Source: Takakia lepidozioides (Eukaryota; Streptophyta; Takakiopsida; Takakiales; Takakiaceae). Taken from it: a stretch of 64,000 nucleotides of DNA. The notes under the pieces were generated by a model. That model saw nothing but the letters and a program-made list of their open reading frames with translations. It ran no database searches and had not been told where the DNA came from. The stretch is from NCBI GenBank assembly GCA_030704615.1, contig CM060733.1, forward strand, positions 57,660,001 through 57,724,000, read 5' to 3'. Shown here one piece after another: positions 1 through 11,550 of this stretch. Position numbers and translations under genes: made by a program. Position 1 is the stretch's first letter. Each line of letters begins with the position of its first letter.

Positions 1-3000
1 TACACCCTCTTAGAGTAGCAATGTGGGCAACACTCTTAACTCCCTGCAGGCAAAAGTTGATCACCAGTCCCCAAAAGGTGTTTGAGACAGAATGTCACAA
101 CTAAACAGAGGCATGAGGACTCATGTGTTGGTTGAGAGGAACCTTGTGATTTACAGCAAGAGTTCCCTTGATGGCCTTGCCCCCATAAAAAAGCCGCACC
201 TGTAGCAGTGTTGGATAATCCTGGACAGCAAAAGGACCATTTCACAAAGGAGCATTGTGTGAGCACTCTGAATTGTCAGAACTTCGATTTGGTTTGAAAA
301 TTTGGAAACAAACCCATGTTAGTATAAATCATAAAAATGATCTACAGCGAATGGTATGCCGGGGTACATCATGGCTGATAGTTACAGGGTAAAGATCAAG
401 AACTAGATGACAGATTGTGCATCAGCTCCACACTCTTGGAGTCAACAGGATGGTGCTTTATTTCAGGAGTTCGAAAAGAACAGTCGATAATGGTGAATAG
501 AGTCAGCCTGAACTCATCTACCCCGTTAAATAGCTTAAAGTTTACATACAATGTTGCTACAAGATTTCTTCTTCCAGTTCCTAACGTACCTCTTCCCCAG
601 CAGTGTCATTTGTCATCTGGCCTTTGAAGACAGAAGCAGGGCATTTGCGTGCCAAACATGGCGAGATTTGGCCAGTGCCATCGGTATGGGACATTTTATT
701 CCCTGACTCGTCCAAGGTCTGTCAGGACAACGCCGGTCCCAATCCAAGGGAAAAGACAAGTATAGCTCCAATTAGACAGAGAGCAAGCCGAATATCACCA
801 CACCACAGAATGGAGAGATCGTGAATAACAGTATCATACACATCACACACAAGCTGATTTCAATTCACCCCCAACACAAAGACGGTAACTCTTTGATATG
901 AAGATACAGAGCATACCAAAATAGTTTTGAAATGAACTGCCTTACTGTGCAGAGAATATCGTCGATCATCTTAATGTTGACCTGTGACAAGTCGATGTCT
1001 ACGGACATAGACTTTGATAGCGCAAGTTGCAACCTGGATATGCAAACAGTTGATAGACACCAACAAACACAAAAGCACACCATCAGAAGGGGCACTCACT
1101 GAGACTCAGCAGTTACTAGTTGCTTTTATGGATATCGCTACATGAAAGGCTCTCTGGATATGCACTGGCTCTCAAACATGATATATCATCCTCATACCTT
1201 CATAATCTGCCACATTTGGAAGACATGCAGGATAGGCAACTCAGGTTGGCACTCGCGTCATGCTTACAAATGAAGCAAAGAGAGCTCGTGCAACAAGAAC
1301 TTGAGTTACAGGGGTTTTTGTGAAGTTGCAAGTAGACCATGGGCAAAATGGACAGAACCCGCTACGATTAGTGGAAGGTTGCTTATGCATGCTATTATTG
1401 TGGCACTACTGGATGCAATTGCAACCTAAAAGCCTGTTGTCTTTGGGCTGTCCTGCCCCTTCAATTTTCAGTTTCCTGGCTTGTAGTTCCAAACTGCCCT
1501 TCTGATGATATCAAGTCTTGCAATGTCCATTTGCCTGCTGGGTTTCAACATTGCAGGCCTGGGACTCTCTGATCTTCCCACGGACATTACAAAGTTTCTT
1601 CCTTTTGTTTGTCTGTCTTCTGATCAACACTACTCTTTCCCCCCCTTCTCTGCCTCTGACCAAGTGGAGAAATGAAATGAAATGAAATGGTGCTTTATAA
1701 CGTCCGCAGAAAGCTCATAGAGCTTATGGGACAAAATGGAAGAAAACATGAGAGGAAACAAAACCAGAGCCAAGAATAAAAACTATTGCTCGAGCGATTG
1801 TCTAAGGGAGAAATGAAATGAAATGGTGCTTTATATGGTGTCTAAGGGGGAGAAAGAGTCTATCAGCCACACAGCTACAAAAAGAAATGCATCATAGATG
1901 TGCTGTGATGAAAAGAAAAGCATCATCTAAGATACCAAGATACAGGGTGATATATATTGTGATGCCGACTCTGACCGTCACAAGCACTTCATCTGGACTC
2001 AGATGGCAAATCCCACTTACCTGAGAGAAAATTTGGGCACAGTTGTAACCATGTGAATGTGCATGATGTGACATCGAGCAGCATGTATTCTTAGGAAATA
2101 TTTGAAAGTAGAATCTTCAATGTCAACATCCGCCAAAGACTCGGTACAGATGAAGTAGCACTTGACTGATCTCTCCTTGTCAGAATCTGTCCCATAAAAA
2201 CCAAATACCATGCCTAAACACAGGGCCCTCACAAATAAAGGCCTTTGCCAGGGACTGGGAATGACCCAAGTATCTTCTCTAGATTTTGAAGAAAGTTCAG
2301 AGCACAAGAAACAATGTTCTGTCTCGACCTCATGAGTGGTACGAATCGGACAAATCCTATCCTCTGCAGAGTATCTTATTTAATTTCAATACACTTTAAA
2401 ATGAGGAAAGTGGGCCATGGGAAAATTGACAACTTCAAGAAAACAAGACAAGAACAACGCGACCAGAAAGAGAAATGAAATGAAATGAAACGCAACATTA
2501 TAATGTCTGCTGGAAGCTCAAAGTACTCAAAGAGAAAAAGTAAGGAAGACAAGAACAAAAAAAGAAAAAGTTATTGCATCCACAGAGGGATACAAGCAGA
2601 AAGAGAAACACTTTTAGAGGAGGCCCCACAGGCCCATTGGAGGATGAGAAGAAGAAACTTCAGAATGCCCACAGGCGAGAAATGAAATGAAATGACATGA
2701 AGTGTCTTTCTTTGCCCCTGACCCTGCTGTCTCTTGGCTTGCCAGGATCGTTTAAGTTTTCTGTCTACAAAGATTGATCTGGGGTGTTTCCCCTTTCCAC
2801 ACCAAAGAATATGAGAAAGAGAGAAGTTTAATCCCGAGTGTTTCCCCTGTTCATGAGAGAAAAGAAGTACAGAAAAGTTGAGTACCATCTGCTCCCTTCT
2901 TCCATCTGTTTTCTTCCTTGCCAGTGTCCTTGAATGCTGCTCAAGCACAACCATAACAAAGTCCCCAGAATAAGGGAGATGGCTTAGGTTCAAGTTCCAA

Positions 3001-6000
3001 GCCTCATAAGGTGTCTGTTTTGCTTTACATTCTTTCCTACTTGTCTTCACTACAGAATTTCTTGCAAGACTTCTTGCCCTTTGCCAACTGCCACCAGAAA
3101 AATGCAATGGTCTGTCCACCTCACTTTTGAAGCTGAGAGACTGCTGGGTTCATTACATGTGCAAGGAAGAGTAAAACTGCCAAAATTTAAATGGAGTAGG
3201 CAGGTGTTTACTCCAAAGCCTATATCGACGAAGGCCAACAAGGATGCCACCCTCAACATACTGCTCAATGGAAGATGGCCATTTGGAAAAATACACAGGC
3301 ATGACTCTGTCTTCCCCGAATGTGCGATGCAGCAGGGTGCTTGGCATTGGCGCTGAAATCTGCAATCATCCATGAAACTCACTGATTTTGAAAATGTTGT
3401 CAAAACAACAACAAATAATCATTCCAATTATTCACCATTTATCTTTATTCCTTTGAAAGGAAGAGAAATGAAATGAAATGAAATGATACATTATCCTATC
3501 CTTCGAAAGGAAATGAAATGGAATGAAATGGAATGAAATGGAATGAAATGGAATGAAATGGAATGAAATGGAATGAAATGGAATGAAATGGAATGAAATG
3601 GAATGAAATGGAATGAAATGGAATGAAATGGAATGAAATGGAATGAAATGGAATGAAATGGAATGAAATGGAATGAAATGGAATGAAATGGAATGAAATG
3701 GAATGAAATGGAATGAAATGGAATGAAATGGAATGAAATGGTACTTCACCTGGAACTCACAGGTACCATCACTTTGTACATGACACTCGAAAGACAATGG
3801 CTTGTCATTCTTCACCCAAGCTTTCTACAAGACAAACACCACATGTCAATCCATCTTTCTATCTCTATCAATGAGTTACGTCCGCAACACTACCAATTCG
3901 CAGTTAAGCTGTCAGGTAGAAGAGACGACTTAAGCCCTTGAAGTGGTAGATGGCCATAGATTGCAAAGCAAATCTGACTTACCAATTCCCAGGACTGAAG
4001 TCCTGAAGTGCAAAGTATGGCGAAAAGGATGCAAAAAATGGGAAGATTTTACCCCTACGCAAATTCTCAAAGCCTGTAAGTAAGCATGTATTATAGCTAG
4101 TAGGACTAGACAAAGAGCAGACATGCCAAAATAAGTGGAAGTCCATAACCGTTCACATTTTCTCTTAATCTATAACACTCTTGATGAATACTCTACTCTC
4201 TCATATCCACTGCCGCTCTTTGGTGAATACACAGACTATGCTTTACCTGTTTACACTCATCGTTACATGAACAATATGCCAGTACTACAACCTTAAAAGG
4301 CATCTCCTTGATACCACAATTGACCCTCTCTAAGCTGCTTGCCATTGGCTGTGTGCAAGCATCATGCAATCTCAGGCTAAGTTTTATAGCCTGGTGGGTT
4401 GACACGAGACCAGCATTCATATCCTGTAGGAATCATGCTCTAAGGGATTCATCATGGGCAACACAGAAAATAAGCGGATCAGTCAGAAGGAATCAACATA
4501 CAAGGCAAAGACAAAGACATACAGTTTATCTTCCCCCTCTCTCCTCTCTCCAACATACAAGAAAAAGGAATCAAGTAAAAACTCTTGGCAGGAGAGTACA
4601 TTCACTGCAGTGTAGTTGGAGGGCAGATGTCTGCGCATTGCATCTTCTTGGGCAACATATTGTGCAACGTCTTCCAAAGGCATCCTTCTAACGTTGTTGA
4701 TCTGCTCCAAGGTCAATTTCCCTCTGCAGGTCCTTGAAACTGGCAGTCAGATTTTCCTGTCCTTCATGTAGCACAGACATAAGCAACCCTCCCCTGTTGG
4801 GGGCACCACTGTCTGGTCATTTTGACCTCTTTTCTTCATCCCATGAGCTCTTTGAGCTTCCCCTATAATCTTTAGTTCGTTCTCTTTCCAGGAGCTATGA
4901 AGGTAAGTCTTACTACCAACGTCAGCCCCTGACAGAGGTAGGTTCTGTCCCTTTTGTTCCCGCTCAAACTGGGCGCGGGGTCAATGGCCACAAGGCTACG
5001 GCAAACAACGTCTTATGAGTACAATCTTTCCAGGAGCCGCTCAAACTGCGCGCGGGGTCAATGGCCACAAGGCTTCTTTCCAGTAGCTGTCATTATTATG
5101 ACTGAGCAGTTTGCAGTGATCTGGGTGTTCTGGTTCTTTGTTCCAGAAGCTCTGCCAGCTTCTGAAGGATGTTTTAGAGTTTCTTTCAAACTGTGTAAGT
5201 TTCAACCTTACCAAGTCAGAAAAGTCACTCCCAAGTCACACTCTCAGTCATCCTTCTACCATCTTCACTCTTCAATCACTGTGGAGCCTGAGGGAAGAGG
5301 CTGAAACTCTTTTGTCTCTCCCTCTCCTCTCTTTCTTTCCTTTCTCACATGAGCTTTATGAGCTTTCCGCAGACGTTATAAAGCACCATTTCATTTCACA
5401 GTAGTTACTTTTGGGCTGCTTTTTGGCTCTGGTTTTGTCTCCTCTCTCTTGTTCTTTTCCATTTGTCCCATCAGCTCTTTGAGCTTTCTGCGGACGTTAT
5501 TAAGTACCATTTCATTTCATTCAATTCCCATGAGCCCTCCTCCTCTGTGGAAGACTATCCTCCCACAGAATACAGAGAAAACCAGCTGTCAGCAAACAAT
5601 CTGATATACTGAGTGATCATGCCAGCCAACATCTGCCCCAAAACTCAGCTTCTAGTGTAACAACTTGACCCATGGACTTGTTACAGAAGTGCATGAACTT
5701 GTCCAGGTGATGCCCTGGAAAAAGAGAAACAACAATAGGCTGGTGACATTTGTTACTCACGCTTTGAGGCAGCTCAGCACTACGAGAGATCTCTTGGATT
5801 CCAGTTGGCCCAGTGCCACATCCGCCTCCGACAATGGTGGCCAGTCAAAGGGTGCCTCATATACATTTGGAAACCTTTCGTCCCAGTCTTTATCCAATGG
5901 CACCAACTTATGCAGTTTCCGCAACTGTTGTTGCGTCAGAGCATTTCCTGAAGTTCCCTGCCTCTCAGAGGAGGTGACCATTGCATGTTGCCTGGTTGAA

Positions 6001-6936
6001 CCCCTCAAGACAGGCCCACCTCTTGATCCTTCTGGATGGCCACCGATTCCAAAATTGAAGGTGAAGTTGGCAAAACCAGCAAGACCATGATGTTGAGGAT
6101 TAAGGTAAACAGCCACCCGGTTGAGCTATAACCCCTCTGTCCTAAATTCGACCTAAATTATCAGCACATTTGGAAGGAAAAACTCTCCAACGTTGGACAT
6201 GATCTATAATAAACTTACAAAATTGATCAGGAACTGAAACAAACTTTCTGTAATACGCTGCAAGTACAGAAATAAGAATCCTTGTTGACAGCAAGCTTAG
6301 TAATATCAATTCACAAGACTTTGCCAATGTACACGTAACAATCCTCGACACATGCTCTCCCCATAAAGCAAGCAGCCTTCCAGTTCCAGCCCAAAGTTTT
6401 CCTCTTTCTTTTCCGAGCCCAGAAGGTAGCCACATCTTACCATCTCCAGATAGGATGGTGTTTCTTGTAGATTGTGGGTCACCGTAATATTTATTCTTTG
6501 AGAAATTGGATGCTCGAGTCCTTCCTCCAAAGCTCGTCTGAGGCCGAACTGCTCGCAACCGGGCTTGTAAGATTTCATCATTATCCTCGGCCGCTGAGGA
6601 CGACGCATAAAAATTTTGTTCATCGGTCCACGCAATCTGAGAACGTATCGTCAACTCAACCCTTGGGTGGATTTTGTCAGGGAACCCATTCCGTGGACTA
6701 TAGGACGCTTCATTCTCACTGTCCCCTTCCACAAATTTTCCATGAGAGTCTTCGAACTCTTCGGCCAATTCCGGTAGCAAGGAGACTGGGCTCGTAAAGC
6801 CCTCTGAACATTCGGAATGCTTCGATGCGGGTGATAAAAATTCGCTAGCTTCTAACGGCTGTGGTGCCTCGACAGAACTGGTGGCTTCATCGGCCCAGCC
6901 GATCGCCCAGGAAACCAGTCTCCCTACGCCCCACAT
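1..6936 (-). CDS. RDR-gamma-type RNA-dependent RNA polymerase gene, 5' part
   Basis: The gene runs leftward and leaves the window at base 1. The encoded family copies single-stranded RNA into double-stranded RNA for small-RNA silencing. The assignment rests on a chain of exons that reproduce, in order, the conserved N-terminal half of plant RDR3/4/5-like proteins: an ALGQLE-type segment, a FECHVQSDG segment, HRTFGED, VGLRRYR, VKCYF, MHIHMVTTVPKF, LALSK followed by an acidic DIDLSQV stretch, then HTDGTG and KCPASVFKG. Introns have GT-AG borders and join in phase through the middle of the gene. The catalytic DxDGD region expected near the C-terminus is beyond the window. Introns are colonised by LINE tails and a microsatellite. 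A frame discontinuity near 556-590 means a functional product cannot be assumed. Family assignment is from remembered motifs, not from an alignment. Confidence 0.82.
590..3824 (-). CDS. Phase-consistent conserved exons of the RDR-like gene
   Basis: Five exons can be placed to the base. 3824-3750 begins after TTGTAG and ends at CAG|GTGAAG; it encodes FECHVQSDG. 3359-3212 follows in phase 0 and encodes HRTFGED and VGLRRYRLW, ending A|GTAAAC. 2213-2021 follows in phase 1 after TTTAG, encoding VKCYF and MHIHMVTTVPKF and ending at a perfect CAG|GTAAGT donor. 1033-946 follows in phase 2 and encodes LALSK and DIDLSQV. 718-590 encodes DESGNKMSHTDGTG and KCPASVFKG, ending GAAGAG|GTACGT. The agreement of splice phase with the order of family motifs is what makes the assignment solid. 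A further coding-like stretch at about 556-415, containing FKLFNG, fits the next family block but lies in a frame that the 590 donor does not join. Confidence 0.82.
1671..2701 (-). repeat. Copies of a LINE/SINE 3' tail with (GAAAT)n
   Basis: Four copies lie in the RDR introns, at about 1673-1733, 1811-1846, 2472-2535 and 2680-2700. Read on the minus strand the family ends AGCTTTCTGCGGACGTTATA, then AAGCACC, then CATTTCATTT repeats. The same tail occurs in plus orientation at 5351-5400, 5467-5522 and 45699-45748. A constant short 3' sequence capped by a pentamer repeat is what target-primed reverse transcription leaves for LINEs and their dependent SINEs. The copies at 2680 and 1811 are little more than the tail. 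Confidence 0.6.
3463..3746. repeat. (GAATGAAATG)n microsatellite in an RDR intron
   Basis: About 23 nearly perfect copies of a 10-bp unit run from roughly 3511 to 3740, preceded at 3465-3486 by GAAAT repeats. On the minus (gene) strand the tract begins eight bases after the 5' splice site at 3749. The edge, AAGTACCATTTCATT on the gene strand, matches the LINE-tail consensus, so the array probably grew from an inserted tail. Confidence 0.9.
4290..6936 (-). CDS. Candidate N-terminal exons of the RDR-like gene
   Basis: The 6936 ATG opens a serine- and acid-rich frame that stays open past a good donor, GATG|GTAAGA, near 6450; the true 3' end of this exon is uncertain. A second exon starts just after an in-frame TTATAG near 6125 and ends near 5765 at a strong GC|GTGAGT donor; its end, VALGQLESKRSLVVLSCLK, matches the ALGELEF..AFLLLSY block of RDR-gamma proteins. 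A third, about 4723-4600, follows a TGCAG acceptor and encodes LEQINNVRRMPLEDVAQYV. Short pieces at about 4388-4296 (after CACCAG) and 4075-3983 (ending ATTG|GTAAGT) are possible small exons, but their phases cannot all be reconciled. The intron between 5760 and 4725 contains a plus-strand LINE fragment. Confidence 0.6.
4730..5524 (+). mobile_element. LINE 3' fragment(s) in an RDR intron
   Basis: The block 4898-5028 is nearly identical to 20904-21030, which directly follows a LINE-type zinc-knuckle C-terminus there, so it is probably LINE 3'-untranslated sequence. Inside it a segment beginning CGCTCAAACTGGGCGCGGGG is repeated about 74 bp downstream (4963 and 5037). Two copies of the terminal tail (5351-5400, 5467-5522) follow, ending in CATTTCATTT. 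The insertion is antisense to the RDR-like gene. Non-LTR elements often leave such 5'-truncated copies. Confidence 0.6.
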
Positions 6937-7917
6937 CCTGTGACGAATAATTATACCCGAATAAACAGAGAACAGGAAACCGACATAGCTTTCCTAATAA
7001 AACTCCTGTCCAGCTTCGATGGTGGCCCCAAAAAAGCTACCATTTTCAAGAGCTATGTTTCAGAAGCTGGACAGAGCCGTCTGCCAAGATTGGCCTGCCA
7101 ACGGCTATGATCGCCATGATCAAAACCATGAATTGAACTACTTCGGGTCAGCCAGTGGATGCACCTCTGCCGACTCAAGAACCAATTACAGAAAGCCGCT
7201 AACTTCAACCCCTCAAATCCTCACTGAAAATGATCCGTGCAGCAGACTCTACCTCCCCTCTTCACCCCCCTTTCCCACATACAGCTGGGCTCCTCACAAT
7301 CTCAATCTATCCATTGAGAGGAGCGATCTCAGAGCTTGGAACTCTCTCCCTCCTCAGCAACCTCTCAATCTTCACAGGGGAAGAAAATTTGGCTCCACAA
7401 TCTGCTACATGATCTGCTGCAATCCGCCATAGCCAGGGACCTTCAGATCCCCGGGGCACAATTTCCAAGAGAGACGATCGCAGCTCAGGTCCACTCGCTG
7501 CCATCACAACTTTGAATATCGATCCGCAGCCCCGGCGACCCGCTCAATCGAAGCCCTTGCGACGGATGAACCGCGCCCCTAACGATAAATCCAAAGCTCA
7601 CGGATGAATATATGTGCGCCTGGGACACTATGGATGAATGTCTTTCGCTCATCAACCCGCTGCGCTGGTCGGCTACAGTAGGCCTGTTCCCGGTGCCAAC
7701 GCTGTCGCGCTTTTCGAAAGCTGCAAATGCGGCGTTTTTGTACTGGCAAGTGCCGGTCACCTTGTCGAAACCTCGATGTGACCGGATGTATCCGGCTTCC
7801 CGTCGGGCGGCCGCATTGTTTCTATGGCCCCCGCAATCCTCGTTTCATCCACCCCGACAACATCACATTCATTGTGCTTACATGCGTTTTTCATCCCTAG
7901 AGAAGGAGCTTCGTCTC

Positions 7918-7950
<33 letters not shown>

Positions 7951-9099
7951 TCCAATGCGCAGGAGATGCCTTTCTTTTGTTTTTTCCGTCCAAGCCCCCA
8001 ACAGTCTTCTCATTTGGATCATCAAAGAGGCCTGAATGCAATAGATTTAGAGGCTTGAATATGAAGCGATCTATGAAACCGTTGTATGCTTACAGGTTTG
8101 GCTACCTGAATCCAGCAATCCAAGCTCAGAATGGTCTTTGGCCTCATCTACAGAAACGAGGCCCTGTTACTCGAATTAAAAACGTAGAACGAGGAAAAAA
8201 TTACCGCAACACGTTCATAAGGCAAAACAATCATGGGGAATCTCCCAGAAAAGCTACCAAAGGCAGCAAAACCCTGCCATGGTTTACTGTATGAAACAGC
8301 AGCTACGAACCAGGCAAACCAGAAAATCCAGGAATATAAATGTAGGACAAGAGACCACCATCTATGCTTCCTAGGGCAGCAAACACCCTGCCAAACTGAA
8401 AGAGCCAAAACATGGCCGAGTAACCGAAGCAGCAGCAGAGAAAGAGGTCACCGAGTCAGAAGAGGATCGAAAACTGCAACTGAAGACTGAGAATCTAGCG
8501 TTTACATCTAAGAGGCTCGATTTATGGTGTGAAATTAAGGTTCAGTCGTCCCCAGCAGTAACCCCACCTTCTGGTGCCGAAGAAAATGATGTTGAGAAGC
8601 GTTCTTCCTGGAGCTGTGCGTGATCTGCTGAAATTGCCCTACTTGTGTGTGCGTTTGTAACTTAGCTTAAGAGTGTCGAGAAGAACAACCATGGATTGAG
8701 AAAGCGGAGAATTATCTAGGGTTTCGGAGTCGATCCGCCAAAGCAGCTCGAGTTTAAGTGCAACCTGACACCCTCACAGTGGGTCGCCGCCAATGACCTA
8801 ACAATCAAGTTCATCTGAATTCGTTGGCAGCAGAGGCAGGCACTACGGTAGTACGGAGCTTGCAGTGCCTGTTACAACAGATCCGACTCATAAACAGCGC
8901 ACGTAGGGTTTCGATGCTTCATCGTTTTCTCAGCCATAACCTGCATTTTATAAACCTGCTTTTATGCCATGCAGGTCCCCATTAACCCCTAAAGGACTAA
9001 CCCCAATTTTTGGGTCCTCCCCCAAAAAATTGACCCTTCCCCACTAAATAATTTATATCTTGAGATTTCCTCGCCTCTCATTTTACAATATTAGCGTTG
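6937..9099. other. Region upstream of the RDR-like gene, no gene assigned
   Basis: Several short frames exist on both strands, none with a recognisable domain or convincing splice context. A CT-rich tract at 7914-7951 would read GA-rich in the RDR direction, a composition common in plant 5' leaders, so part of this region may be promoter or leader of that gene. I see no clear TATA box that would fix a start. Confidence 0.4.
7914..7951. repeat. (CT)n microsatellite
   Basis: An almost uninterrupted run of CT dinucleotides lies about 1 kb upstream of the first RDR exon. The reading frames crossing it give only Arg-Glu or Ser-Leu repeats and are not evidence of coding. Confidence 0.9.
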
Positions 9100-9360
9100 T
9101 TACGGCGCACGTGCGAGCTCAGCGGTGGGCCCCGTGCACGGACGCCCGGCTCCCCCCACCCGGCCCTGGCCTGCCGCTCCGCATGGTCGCACAGCCGCCG
9201 CGCCCGGGCCAGATCCACCCGTGCCCGTAGTCAGCCGCGGCCAGTCCGCTGAGCCAGTCCCCCTCATGTCCACTCTGCCAGTCTGGCCGGCCAGTACGCT
9301 GGTGGGCGTTCCCTCAGCAGTCCCCTGCCATCCAGTCCGACGATGACGCCCGATCTGGGC
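9100..9360. other. GC-rich island in AT-rich surroundings
   Basis: About 260 bases are strongly GC-rich (for example GGACGCCCGGCTCC), bounded by clearly AT-richer DNA after 9,740. Overlapping frames on both strands are open only because of composition. No domain is recognisable, and it could be a CpG island, a processed insertion or part of a transposon end. Confidence 0.35.
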
Positions 9361-9739
9361 CATCCATTTCAAAACCCATCCGAGCCCTCCCTTTTTAGGG
9401 CCTAAACCCTGCGACCAAATCCGGCGTGTCTCTACTAAGGGCTCCTTGTTGTCCGATGTTGGGTAGGCGTTTCCACGCACGCCCGTCTTCTTTCTTGTGC
9501 ACGAGGGACGTTCATGATGATGAGGGGTGTGCCTAAACATGGCAGGACTGGCGGGGCGGGCTCTACAACCACCATCGTGCATATGCTTCCACTAGTTTTG
9601 TCTGTTTGTTGTGCTTTAGGGAATCTTGGGCTTTCTGGTATGGTTGTATGTCATAAATATGCTACTGCCTTATCTGTCCTCCATATCGTCTTCTCATCCC
9701 TCATGATACGCTTGACGCCCTCATTTTGCATCCGTTCTG

Positions 9740-11420
9740 AGTGAACACCGTTTTAAATAAATCCGGACTTTTCGCTAAAATCCGGACCAAACTTGATATA
9801 GGACAAAATTGAATTAAATTAAATTAATCAATAATAATGTTTTAAAACAAATATATTTAATCATATTTAATCATTTAACTTAGAAACAAAATCAAAGGGC
9901 TTAAAAAACTGCTGATTATTGAGATTTAAATGTAGCAAAACTTTTAAGAAGTTATCATTATACAAATTGGATGACATATTAGTTATAGTCAATTTAATTG
10001 TCAAGGGGGTCTGGCCTGATACAATTGAGATATCATTATATTTTGTAACATGGTTGATGTTATAGTTCGAGTCAAAGCGTCAATATTGACAAGTCTGATC
10101 ATTAAATTGAAATTTCATTGAATCAGACACTTAGCAAGCATGTGTAGGATTTAGAACAAGAAAAAGTGTCAATGACAAAAAAAAAAAATTCACATGTCGA
10201 TAGGAACTATCAATCAAATATCCTAATCAATCTATTGTATCCCAAAGCAAGAATTGTTTTTCTTCAATGAGGTTCAACATGGATATAAGCTACTACTGAT
10301 ATGATTTACGATAGACATATTTCATGTCATTGAAAAAAAAAAAATGCAAGTTTGTATTTAATAACCTATAAATACTCTCAATCACTATCCCAACCAATCT
10401 ATTGTACTACCCAAAGTTGTATCCTACATCGAGGCAGAAAACTAAATTTAATTGATTCGCTTGAAACATTTGGATTAAGTTTTAGGAAATACTACCCTGG
10501 TTTAGGTCTACAAAAGCTACTTGGATGAAAAACAGATTTGGGATAGAGTATAAAAATAATCAATTGAGGATCTCAATCGTGACTCTAATGCTCTATTCTA
10601 CCCCAAAGCTCGAGAAAACAAATTTGAATGAGCTTCAAACATTAGAACGTGGTTTTTGGGGTAGGGTACTAAGCAAAAAATCCACAAGAACTAAAATTTA
10701 TGGAAGAGTGTATAGGACCTATAAATCATTCAATTAAATGTCCCAACTATGGTTGCAACTATTTAGCAACCTAACCCGTGCACATTGACCACCTAAATAT
10801 GCATATTAAGCTAGCAAGTTAAATTTATTGTTCCTACAATTAACTAGTTAACGCACATTTTTTGAGAGTGTATCTTGACACACATTGTCAACACCAGTGT
10901 TGGTCTAGTATATAGGGGCCAGCCTGGTATCAAGAATGGTATCAACACTGGTATGAAGAACCAGACCAGGCTGGTCTCAAACAGTTGTGATACTCAGGTG
11001 TAAACTAATATACCCCTGGTATGAGATTTTGTAAGATACGGGAAGAGACCAGACCAGCCTGGTAGCACTTTCGGAATACCAGACTTCATACTCGATGCAC
11101 GTTCACCTTCTTCCTTCTTAGCCCGGTATCGGTATCCTGCAAACTTAGGGTTCTTAGTAAGCTATGGAGGGTTGTTGCAACTGATTATTGCAATGGCGGC
11201 GTTCATTCATAATGTGTTGGTAGTTGGTATTTAGTAGGCGGGGTTTGTGGCGTCGGCCACGTTTCAATGCTGCCGGCCAAGCATCAACGCAGCTTTCCAC
11301 TTTCTACTCAGGTTTTGTTCTGTGTAACTGACTTAGGTTGCACTGAACTCGTGTTTTGTCTGTGTGTTGTCAAATGAACGATATGTTTAACGCAGCTTTT
11401 GGTAAGGTTTGATCGTTCAT
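9740..11420. other. AT-rich intergenic stretch without genes
   Basis: The stretch is AT-rich with short homopolymer runs and no coding-like frame. From about 10,910 to 11,100 a set of imperfect inverted motifs built on CCAGCCTGGT and its complement recurs at least four times and may be a decayed MITE or hairpin element. Confidence 0.5.
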
Positions 11421-11421
11421 C

Positions 11422-11550
11422 ATGGATCCCAACTACTTGCATGTTGAGCATGAGGATTTTTGGGAACCTGATGAGGATGAGGGGACAGACACAGGGTTGG
11501 CAACCGAATCTTTGAGCGAGCACACAGTAAAGACGGCGGTGGGTGTGTGA
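11422..11550 (+). CDS. Short acidic ORF ahead of the integrase fragment
   Basis: This 42-residue frame is rich in Asp and Glu and stops at TGA just where the integrase-like sequence begins in another frame. It is not recognised. It may mark the breakpoint at which the 5' part of the retrotransposon was lost, or a chance open frame. Confidence 0.25.
   Translation: MDPNYLHVEHEDFWEPDEDEGTDTGLATESLSEHTVKTAVGV

Noticed and set aside
3432-3815. 127-residue protein of Phe-His-Ser-Ile repeats on the minus strand
   Set aside because: It is the translation of the 10-bp microsatellite; only its first 24 codons are real exon, ending at the 3750 donor.
7757-8058. Arg/Glu or Ser/Leu repeat proteins around 7.9 kb
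   Set aside because: Translation of the CT microsatellite.
9100-9582. 160-residue Gly/Arg/Pro-rich protein
   Set aside because: Open frames on both strands follow from GC-rich composition; no domain or splice signals.
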